Part shown: positions 28,924 through 36,384 of the stretch, one piece after another
Numbering within the stretch: the stretch's first letter is position 1
Layout: each line of letters begins with the position of its first letter
Source: Chara braunii
Taxonomy: Eukaryota > Streptophyta > Charophyceae > Charales > Characeae
Reading direction: 5' to 3'
Assembly (NCBI GenBank): GCA_003427395.1
Contig: BFEA01000659.1
Location: 7,526 to 43,909 of the forward strand
Length of the DNA stretch: 36,384 bases
Position numbers and translations under genes: made by a program
Notes under the pieces: generated by a model
Told to the model about the DNA's origin: nothing
What the model saw: the letters and a program-made list of their open reading frames with translations, nothing else
The model's database searches: none

Positions 28924-30085
28924 TATGTTTCTGTTGGATAATGTATTCCATGATAGTTCTATGTCTATCCACAGCAGGGGTGGTCCCCGGTTGAACCGGG
29001 AGCCCCTCCCCCCGACTGGGAACCTGCCGGTCGGACCGGCGTGTTGACTGGGCCGGCAGACTCCTGGTTGAGTCCAGCGCATTGCACCAGGGGGGGGGTA
29101 CTAGGAAGTCACGGGCATCCCTGCGATTGCCCAGCCCCAAGGAGGCCCCTGCGTCGGTGGAAAAAAAAAATTGGGGCATCCTGGACCTCGTTTCTTAAGA
29201 AAAACGGGCGGAGGATATCCGCTGCTGATCTTTGCAGATCAGCAGCGGAGAACCGCCACACATTTTTCCTAAGATGTGTGGGGGTCGGGTACGCCACTTC
29301 TCCAATTCGTCCTCTTGTGGTCCAAAAGACCAGTTACCGTTGGTAGCATCTGATGTTTGTTCACCCTCAGCCACAAGGTGAACACTACGCTCGTGATGAG
29401 GCTCTGCTGAGATTATATCCTCATGCGACATCCCTGCCATATGTGGAAAAAGTTATGGGTTCGGATTTTGGAATCGTGATGTCAGAGCCGTCCGAGGTCT
29501 GGGTTCTTCTCTCTATCTATCTGGAATGGACCTTGCTCCACTGCATGTATGTGGACAGACTGCCAGGCAAGATACTTCCATACTGATAACTCACCTTATG
29601 TAGAAAAGAACAAACAGGAAACACTCTGCCCCCACGAGCTGAAAGCAGGACCCATAACTCTTCTGCTGTCGAGCTACACTCTGGAAGAGCTATAAGTTCT
29701 GGCAAGGACCTCCTTTCATCGTATGTGGTTCAGCTCGTGGGGTATCATTATCACATGACCTACTCCACGAAATGCGCCAGCCACGGGGGGGTCAGATAAG
29801 TGAACTTGCTTACTTGACCCCTCCCCGTGGAAGCCATAGTTGCCTGAATATGTCAATAATAACCCCCTGCCCCCCTCTGGAAGCCCCCGGAAAAAATTGC
29901 ACCTTCAAAGTTTTATTGCGGATTCTGACAGCTCTCGAAGAGCACAGTCGGAATCTGCCAAAAGAAAAAGGATATTTGGGCACTTTGTTTTTCAAAACCG
30001 GTTTCCCGGTTCAACCCCCCCTGGGCTGTTCCGGCTCCGGTTGGACCGGGGTAACTCGACCGGCCGGTTGCCGGCCCAGCACTGA
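28924..30085. other. GC-rich hairpin region, possible inverted-repeat element
   Basis: No gene. Two 7-bp hairpins with a single-G loop lie close together: CCCGGTT-G-AACCGGG (28986-29000) and GCCGGTC-G-GACCGGC (29026-29040). A perfect 14-bp stem with TTGC loop is at 29218-29249, and a bulged hairpin CCACGGGG...CCCCGTGG at 29781-29830. CTGGGCCGGCA at 29048-29058 is inverted at 30069-30079, so the interval 29048-30079 may be a non-autonomous element; no target duplication is evident. Confidence 0.4.
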
Positions 30086-32023
30086 TCCACAGCTGTTTTG
30101 CATGCTTCACAATCTATGAAGCAATGATTGAGCGATTCCTCGATTTGTTTATTACATACCTTGCACCAGATTGACTGTTCTGTTCAGCTGTCCTTACTTC
30201 TTCTCTGGGCTAGCCATTGGTTTACTGGAACTGCTCTGAATGCTATGAGCCAGAGGAGGCTTGCCAGTTTGACTTGTCTAGTGCCAAAGATTGTGGGCCA
30301 GTGGGGGTGTACGCTTGTTCCATCGAGTGTACTCTCATGTTTTTCCCATCTTTTTTCAATTATTGTTGAAATTGATTGAGGTTTGTTGTATAGTAAATAT
30401 CCTACTCTGGGTGTGTAGTCTGTTAAGGCATGTCTCCTTGCTACAGGAGAGAGTCTACTGGGGGTGTTCCATGACCATTCTGAGGGGTCTATTTCTAGCC
30501 ATTGTATTTCTGTATCCGGCTTGTATGCTCTGTTTCTTTCACCATCTATGATTCTGATTCTTCTGAGTCTGCCTATTCTGAAGGTGGCTTCTGCTCTAGG
30601 GTCTTTGGAAATAAGGCTGGCATGAAACGGTATTCACCAGTTCGCAGTAGCTGATGCAGATCCCAGGGCTCGATCCCTAGTCCCCCTCGTTACCTGAGTA
30701 CAGTACCTGTGTCGACCCCTGGAGTTGAACCCACGACCTGTGTATTCTCAACAGTTGATAGGTTGTCATAGGGTCCATAGGTAGCATGGGTTCGATCTGT
30801 AGACCTGTCGGATATGAGTCTCAGTCAAGTCTAGAGGTAGTAGCTGTAGTCTTCTCGAAGAGTCAGGGTCGTAGCTGCTACAGTCCAGAAGGGTCAAAGT
30901 CGTAGCTGCTACAGTACCGAAAGGCCAATCCACGGCCTTCCGGAAGGTCTGAGTAGTGGCCTTTCGGAGTGTCCCACGCTTAGACTGAGGCAAGTGGGCA
31001 AGTGGTGAGGCAAGTGGTGGAGTCTGCCCATGCGGAGTCAGCAGTCCCAGTCCTAGGCAGTCCTGGTCCAGTCAAGCAAGTACCGCATGGGACTGTGTGC
31101 ACTTCGAGCAAGGGAAGGAGCCAGACCGAGCTACAGAAGTATAAATCAAGAGGCAGCGCCCAGCCATTCATTCATTCCTGCGTGAGCCTTGCGGAAGCGC
31201 TGCCACAGCGACTTGTGTGAGGTAGTCTGGAGTGAAGCCCGAAGACGAAGTGGGCAGAGAGACGAAGCTTAGCCATAGCGATAGGTTAGCAGCGGCCATG
31301 GCCGCCATAGCTGTAGTTAGTGTTCAGCGTGTGTGGGTGTGAGTGGTCAGGGAGACGCGTGTGGGATATCCAGGGTGATCCGTTGTATGCGAACAGAGAG
31401 TTGTATGGGCGCTGTGACGCCATAGCCATTGGGAGTGAACTCGTATCTGGGTTGCCATATCTCTGAGTAATGAGTGGGCGCATGTCGCCAGTTTGCTGCG
31501 CTACTGTTTGCATGCATGAAAAGTGTGAATGAAAGCGAGTCTGATTGCAGGCAGGGTTACCAGGCTCTTCTAGTGTAAAGATGGAGCATTCGATCCATTT
31601 GTTATGATGAAGTTCTGGTTTTATTATTTCTAGTACCTCTTGGGGTTGCTCTTGGTCTGTTGTTGAAGCCCAGTCTCCCCAAAGCCATTGTTGCTTATTT
31701 TTCAATAGCTTCCTCCATTCTATGGGGATGGCGTCTATGATGAGAGATAAGTTGGAATGTAGGTTGTGGTTTCCTTTGAGTTTCGTTCTTAGTTCTCCCA
31801 CAGTATTCCATCTGTTGTTCGCTTCGTTCCACAGGTGTCGGATTTGCCATACTCCTTTTTCCAGCCATAGGCCCCATTTGGAGTTTGTTTTGTCGAGGGG
31901 GAAGGATTCTCTGCGGGGTTGGGAAACTAAGTTGAAGATCGCACTGCTGCTATTTTGCAGCTCTGCATGAGAGCTTCCACAGGACTGTGTTGTGGGGTTT
32001 GGGCGCTGCCATTTTCCAGCCAT
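30086..32023 (-). mobile_element. LINE-5: C-terminal fragment of ORF2, split by a solo LTR
   Basis: A minus-strand L1-like fragment in two parts: 32023-31550 and 30618-30086. The first carries WGLWLEKGVWQIRHLWNEA, IPIEWRKLLKN and WLWGDWAS; the second carries RIRIIDG, WLEIDPSEWSW, LLWLIAFRAVPVNQWLAQR and the zinc motif WCKVCNKQ...NHCFIDC. The zinc motif is followed by AVDQCW before homology stops at GC-rich DNA. Removing the LTR and one 4-bp duplicate rejoins the frame. One TGA remains at about 30188. Confidence 0.85.
30623..31549 (+). repeat. solo LTR of gypsy family 2 with target duplication
   Basis: Runs TGAAACGGTATTCACC to GAGTCTGATTGCA, 927 bp, and aligns end to end with the LTR at 6961-7857. 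Flanked by GGCA on both sides (30619-30622 and 31550-31553). Contains the two 17-bp U3 repeats and TATAAAT at 31140-31146. Formed by recombination between the LTRs of a full element that had inserted into LINE-5. Confidence 0.9.
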
Positions 32024-32530
32024 ATCTGCTGTTCCTCCTCACGAGGAACTTCATCTTCTTTGAAATGCTGGATCGGTTGTCTCCTTCTTCATCAGGACTT
32101 CCAGCGCTGCACTTGTGTGCGGGCGCTGAGCTGGCGCTGCTATCATTGGGGTTGCTGGTTCAGATTGGCATGTTGTTACAACTGTGGGGTTACTGCTGCT
32201 ACGGCAGCCATAGCCAGGGGTATGAGGTGGCGAGGAGGAAGAAGAAGACTCCTGCATACTTTGTTGAACACTTGTTTTCGGTTGCTCAAGGTTGTTGTAA
32301 GCGCGGTTGTGATTCTTGGAACAAGTACTCCGGATTGATTGGATGACGACGAAGGATTGCATAATTGAAATTCGTTTTTTAATTCTCTGTGTATTTTGAG
32401 CTTTCGCTGTGCATATCTTCTGTCCAGTATTGTGTGGATTTCCCTCCTTCGCATCTACTCTGCAATTGCATGCGTGAATGGGAACGCGTGAATTCATTGT
32501 GGATTGAAGCTCAATCGGGTACATAACAAA
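32024..32530. other. unassigned sequence beside LINE-5
   Basis: Upstream of LINE-5 in element sense. No LINE motif continues here. Frames on both strands of 90-130 codons are Ser- or Cys-rich and unlike known domains. Confidence 0.35.
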
Positions 32531-32531
<1 letters not shown>

Positions 32532-32564
<33 letters not shown>

Positions 32565-32680
32565 GTCATATTCGCTATACACTAAAAAAAAGAATGACTG
32601 TGCCAGACTGTTCCGTCGCACTTTCACCGACTCATCAGGAGGTTGAACCCCGACAGTGTGGGTGGGTGGGTGTGCGTGTG

Positions 32681-32735
<55 letters not shown>
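32532..32735. repeat. GT microsatellites within a 171-bp tandem repeat
   Basis: Uninterrupted GT runs at about 32532-32563 and 32683-32735. Between and after them the unit TTGTCATATTCGCTATACA... is repeated with a period of 171 bp (starts 32563 and 32734), ending each time in AACCCCGACAGTGTG and another GT-rich tract (to about 32899). His-Thr repeat ORFs on the minus strand are by-products of the GT runs. Confidence 0.85.
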
Positions 32736-33002
32736 GTCATATTCGCTATACAATAAAAAAAAGCATGACTGTGCCAGACAGTTCCGTCGCTTTTTCACCG
32801 ACTCGTCAGGAGGTTGAACCCCGACAGTGTGTGTGGGTGTGTGTGCGTGTGGTGTGTGGGTGTGTGTGCGTGTGGTGTGTGTGTGTGTGCGCATGCGGGG
32901 AGGCGACCTGTCCCCTGCTGTCAGTTTCTGGAGGGGCCTCCTGGAAGGCACCGTGAAGGGCTCTTACGGCTGTTCGTACGGCCTGTACGATTGCCTGGGG
33001 GG

Positions 33003-33055
33003 CGTATGTACGGCCGTCTCAGACGTATGGACGGGCCGTCTCGGACGTATGTACA
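33003..33055. repeat. 22-bp tandem repeat
   Basis: CGTATGTACGGCCGTCTCAGA, then CGTATGGACGGGCCGTCTCGGA, then CGTATGTAC: about 2.4 copies differing at a few bases. Confidence 0.6.
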
Positions 33056-33300
33056 GTGTTAGGGGTGCTGATAAGAGCAAACACCACTACCACCCGGGAA
33101 ACGGCTCCATCTATTGGTGGGGAGCATCACCTGCTGGAAACCGGGTCCAGCGTCCCATTTACATCAGATCAATTATGCAGAGAGTTCCTGCCAGCATTGA
33201 TTGCCCTGGGATTCAGGGGATTGACTGAGCAGGATTCTGGGGGGGCGGGAGGGACCTCTTCACCTTGAGAACGGCGCCGAATACTAACATTTAGATGCTG
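33056..33300 (-). repeat. LINE 3'-tail copy, extra unit
   Basis: In minus (LINE) sense this has GCTCAGTCAATC, H2 with arms at 33213-33218 and 33204-33209, CAATCAATGCTGGCAGG, TCCAGCAGGTGATGCTCCCC and GGAGCC, then an imperfect 12-bp stem (33056-33067 / 33082-33093, two mismatches). The next copy starts 365 bp to the right. It has no coding of its own, so it is either a second truncated insertion or a duplicated tail of LINE-4. Confidence 0.65.
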
Positions 33301-33420
33301 GTTCCTCCCTTCCCCCGCCATGCTTCATCTTAAAACCAGAAAATTGGTCGGTCAAGAGACTTCTAATACCTGACCTGACGAACTATTAACTGCTAGCCTT
33401 TTTTTGAAGGACTCCCTTCC

Positions 33421-33859
33421 AGTGCTAGTGGTGCTGGTAAGAGCAGACACCACTAGCACCTGAGTAGAGGCTCCGTCTATTGGTGTACAGACAAGATTTA
33501 GGGTATATCAGGAAAAAAGAGTGGGAGTCTCCTGCCAGCATTGATTACTCTGGAATCCAGAGGATCGACTGAGCAGGAGTTTTGGAAGAAGGAAAGGATC
33601 CTCTTCGCCTTGAACCTCTGCTGCTAAAAACTAACTCTTCTCCTTCTGCCCCTCCCCAACTGCAGTCTCGAACATTGAAGCCAGCGTCCCCTGCTGGAAA
33701 TGGTCGAGCATCCCCTATACACAGTGAATCAAGCACTGATTACTCTGTCCTCCAAGGGTTTAACTGTGTGGGTTTCTTCAGACTGCACCAGACCATCGGA
33801 TCAGTCGTGCTTTCCTGGCAGCTCCCTTTGTTAGTCCGTAGTCCTGCGTGAGGTCTTTC
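33421..33859 (-). repeat. LINE-4 3' tail
   Basis: In LINE sense: the stop codon of ORF2, about 200 bp of purine-rich sequence, AGGCGAAGAGG, TGCTCAGTCGATC, H2 (arms 33548-33553 CTCTGG and 33557-33562 CCAGAG, 3-base loop), TAATCAATGCTGGCAGG, a stretch ending in ACGGAGCC, then a perfect 12-bp stem GTGCTAGTGGTG (33422-33433) / CACCACTAGCAC (33448-33459) with 14-base loop. It corresponds block by block with the LINE-2 tail. Confidence 0.75.
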
Positions 33860-34609
33860 TCATTCTGCACAGTACCATTGCATGTCGACCATCGCCAATT
33901 GGTGGGGTGGGAATGGATCGGGGAAGTCTGTAGGTGGTCGCAGTGGTATCTCTTGTCCCACCGTAGTCCAGTCCCTGAAGTTGATGGAGTAATCTCTTCT
34001 GAACTCATCCCTGTCGCATTCCTGGGCAGGCTTGCCGTCCCATCGGACGACAGCGATCCAACCCCCGTTCACATTGCCCAACCAGTCCGCGGAGAACTGC
34101 TGAATTGCTTGTGTTATGTCCTTTGGTGTATGCAACAGTTCTAGTTGGTTTATCATGTCTGATACCTCTTTCCCGGCTATGCAGACCCCCTCTATTGTGT
34201 AGGTGCAGCGTTTTCTCCAAAGGGCCCAAATGACTGCTCTCCTTCCTAACTTGAACATATTATTTTCGAAGACATTGTCAATGGGGGAGGACCAGGTTTC
34301 ACATAGTATGGCTCTCCTGTCCCATGGCCAGTTGGAGCAGGTATCCAGTTTGGACCAGATTCTGTCCCACCACCGCCACGTGAGCACCGCCCGCGGACAT
34401 TGCATGAATATATGCTTTATAGTTTCCGGGAGTCTGCGGGAGGGGAAGGCGGTGTGGCACGATCGGCACCACGGTAGTGCCCGACCCTTCTGCTCTAGAT
34501 ATGTACGGTCTATCAGCCAATCGTTCGTGGGCAGGCAGCGATGTTCTATCTGCCATTGTAGTGAGGCCGTTTTCGCTGGCCTGTTCCTACATTCAGATGA
34601 GATCTCCAT
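33860..34609 (-). pseudogene. LINE-4 zinc knuckle and C-terminal end, 249 codons open
   Basis: Contains LQWQIEHRCLPTNDWLIDRT, the zinc motif CRSC...ETIKHIFMQC, VLTWRWWDRIW, WPWDRRAIL, FKLGRRAVIWALWRKRC and NFRDWTTVGQEIPLRPP, then DFPDPFPPHQLAMVDMQWYC before the stop at 33860. This copy is intact over the whole C-terminal module and shows the true protein end used to read LINE-2. Confidence 0.85.
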
Positions 34610-35490
34610 CGGGCCTTCACCGTTTCTTTAATATTCACTTTTGGGCGCAGCAGGCGATAGGTAGCCGTTACCATCAAGGTGTGTAATTTTAAGCTCTCCC
34701 CCTTCGTGCGTGTTTGTAGGCGGGACCACTGCCATTCCTCAAGATCAAAGGGAAGTTCAGCTATAGGAATGTCTGGCTGGTATACGAACCATGCATCTTT
34801 GTCCCGCAGCACCCGGATTCTGTGCATATCTCAATTTCTGCACCTTCTCACCACGTCTGGAGTGTAGCGGGTGAGCACGTTGTCCTTGCCAATGTGGAAG
34901 AGATTGGTCAAGGTTTCTTCCGCCTGAACCTCTATTACGTTGCCTACACTCTCCGCATCTCCCGGGGCGGTTACCCAGCCCCCTTCTGTCAACCGCGGCC
35001 CTTTGCGCAAGATACGGACCCAATCTAGGGGGATAGCAAAGACCAAGGTTTTGATGCGCTCTTCAATTTTGTGGCAATACCTTAGTGTGGTCCTTAGTTG
35101 TTGCGCCGATTTCCAGTCTCCCACTCGTGTGTCCCGTATATCTTTTATTCTGGTTACACCGTTTTTGAACCAGCTATTCCACGGGGCACTAGAGCTGCAA
35201 TATACTTTGCTGTTCCGGTCCGTTATTTTCCTGTTGCCGAAAAGGGGTTGGCGCGCCACCTCTTCCCACCTGGTTGGAGAGGGTTTGTCGGGGAGCGGCA
35301 GCTGGCACCAGGCTTTCACAACCTGGACCCAAAAGTCGTCCCTGACCAAATCTGAGCGAGTTGTGTCTCGGCCCGGAGCTTGCCCGTTTCGACGGGACCG
35401 TGGCACTGTCCAGTAAAGGTCTTCCAGCCAGGTTAGCGGGTTAACTCCCTGCGGTGCCTGCGGAGCAAGTCTAGCTATTTGTTCCAACAC
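34546..35490 (-). pseudogene. LINE-4 ORF2 C-terminal domain
   Basis: The frame 35490-34831 reads LEQIARLAPQAPQGVNPLTW, EDLYWTVPRS, RQPLFGNRKI, APWNSWFKNGVTRIKDI and LRKGPRLTEGGWV, matching LINE-2. Near 34845 it shifts into the frame 34827-34546 with RIRVLRDKDAWFVYQPDIPI, PFDLEEWQWSR and TATYRLLRPK. A second shift near 34610 leads into the zinc-knuckle frame. Confidence 0.8.
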
Positions 35491-35706
35491 AAGGGCCTGC
35501 CATGGGAGATATTTAGTGAAAAGTTATCTTTTGATCCATTGAATTGTCAAGGCTTTGATCTGGATTTCTGGATCTAGGATCCCCAGGCTCCCTTTTTCTT
35601 TGGGTTGAATCACTGATTGTCAGGCTACCCTACTTATGACATTTTGGAGTTCTCCATTGCCTCTCCATAGCAGGGCTGTCACCTGCCGTTTTAGTGATCG
35701 CACAGC
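35491..35706 (-). pseudogene. LINE-4 RT-thumb remnant
   Basis: Gives LKRQVTALLWRGNGE, VISRVA, then a TGA where LINE-2 has Trp (VAW), QSVIQPKEKG and LGILDPEIQIKALTIQWI. The match to LINE-2 begins near 35706, and upstream sequence is unrelated to RT. Confidence 0.75.
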
Positions 35707-35875
35707 GTTGTGACGCCCAACCTCATGCCCGGCGCGACTTCCTGATCGGAGTGGGATGTGGGCCTGGAAGTGCGAGAAGGGGTGTGCCAAAGATTTTTGG
35801 GAAAGTGGGGGTGGAGTCCCAGGTCGGAACTGAGATCTCCTGTGGCAAAGTTTCAGGGACATAGATGCAATAGAG

Positions 35876-36384
35876 CTAAGGGGGCGAGTTACTTCCGGTC
35901 TGATGGCGGTCAATGTCGTGCAGCATAAGGCAGATGTCGTGCGCGGTGCATTCAAGGCCGTCCGATCCCTCTGTTTTGGTGGCGACGGTTCGGGGAAAGG
36001 CCCGCCCGGGACGGTTGTGATTCCGATGGGTCGGACCTTCGGGTGCAGACACATGGCGTCTGTCGTCGCGCGTTCTGGTTAGGCCTTGTAGTTTGAGAGG
36101 CTCGTCGGTTGCCGCGTCGCCGACAATTTCCTCAAGGCGTGCGGGACCAATATGGGGCGATGGAATTCCACGGAACCACTGTGAGTTGGTGATATGGAAG
36201 GAGGGACGGAAGGGAGGGAAATTGGTAGTGATAACGACGAAGCCGGGGGATATGAAGTATTGTGTGTTATTCGTAGTGGGAAAATCGGGGCACCTCGGAT
36301 CGCTGGTTATGGCACAGTGAAACTCCCTGGGGCACAATCGATTCTCGGTTAGGCAGGGGAATTCCGGGTATCTTTGCCTAATAC
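35876..36384 (-). CDS. possible LINE ORF1 C-terminal part, open at the right edge
   Basis: A minus-strand frame open from the window edge to a TAA at 35876-35878, about 169 codons. Segments such as FVVITTNFPPF, FHITNSQWFRG and LKLQGLTRTRDDRRHV do not match a motif I know. Its place upstream of LINE-4 ORF2 in the same orientation suggests ORF1 or the ORF1-ORF2 junction of that element. No CCHC knuckle is seen. It may equally be host or other DNA fused to LINE-4 by the deletion. Confidence 0.35.
   Translation of the reverse strand, partial: IRQRYPEFPCLTENRLCPREFHCAITSDPRCPDFPTTNNTQYFISPGFVVITTNFPPFRPSFHITNSQWFRGIPSPHIGPARLEEIVGDAATDEPLKLQGLTRTRDDRRHVSAPEGPTHRNHNRPGRAFPRTVATKTEGSDGLECTAHDICLMLHDIDRHQTGSNSPP

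Larger units (their letters stand above)
33421..36384 (-). mobile_element. LINE-4: L1-like element with internal deletion, runs off right edge
   Basis: Minus-strand element with, in element order, an ORF1-like frame from the right edge to 35876, a junction near 35710, the C-terminal half of ORF2 (35706-33860) and a 3' tail to 33421. The endonuclease and most of the RT are missing between the two coding parts. It is closely related to LINE-2, with many identical blocks. Confidence 0.8.

Noticed and set aside
32511-32951. His-Thr repeat protein on the minus strand and Cys-Val repeat protein on the plus strand
   Set aside because: Translations of GT microsatellites.
1-36384. CRISPR array, bacterial defence island or prophage
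   Set aside because: No regular spaced repeats, no ribosome-binding-site-led operons, and all large coding remnants are eukaryotic retroelements.

Overview
The window looks like nuclear DNA from a plant-lineage (streptophyte) eukaryote with a large, transposon-filled genome. The Ty3/gypsy and L1-type LINE polyproteins are of plant style and the decay is old. A charophyte such as Chara is my guess from the look of the elements, but nothing in the window proves it. I see no intact host gene, no tRNA gene, no CRISPR array and no bacterial operon. Almost everything I can identify is broken retrotransposon.

Left part (1-7857). A minus-strand Ty3/gypsy family, family 1, occupies 1-3404. A gag-like reading frame leaves the left edge (476 to 1), preceded by a leader with a primer-binding-site candidate. 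One LTR (849-1586) follows, and on its other side lie a polypurine tract and a 5'-truncated pol (1624-3404). At about 3405 this meets, tail to tail in truncated form, a plus-strand element of a second gypsy family, family 2. It keeps protease, reverse transcriptase, RNase H, integrase and the 3' LTR (6961-7857), with at least five frameshifts and two nonsense codons.

Middle part (7858-24198). A stretch without recognisable genes holds an orphan LINE 3' tail (10.53-10.69 kb), a short inverted repeat and a 67-bp piece of bacterial or mitochondrial-type small-subunit rRNA (12471-12537). Three plus-strand L1-like LINE copies follow: LINE-1 (about 12.9-15.26 kb), LINE-2 (about 15.33-20.69 kb, nearly full ORF2, 3' tail and poly(A)) and LINE-3 (20.69-21.77 kb, 3' end only). 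Beyond them is a possible PIF/Harbinger-type transposase fragment near 22.5-23.0 kb.

Right part (24199-36384). A second family 1 element (24199-28856, minus) has two LTRs that I judge roughly 96% alike by eye. Its gag, protease and the end of one LTR are deleted. A GC-rich hairpin region follows (28.86-30.08 kb). Then comes LINE-5 (minus), split by a solo LTR of family 2 (30623-31549) with a 4-bp target duplication; the LINE reading frame resumes exactly across it. GT microsatellites and a 171-bp tandem repeat lie at 32.5-32.9 kb. LINE-4 (minus, 33.06-36.38 kb) runs to the right edge.

The most interesting signal is in the LINE 3' tails. Three LINEs that reach their 3' end, plus two further tail copies, share short conserved blocks separated by hairpins. 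The hairpin arms differ in sequence between copies but remain complementary, a covariation pattern that suggests a selected or self-templating RNA/DNA structure.
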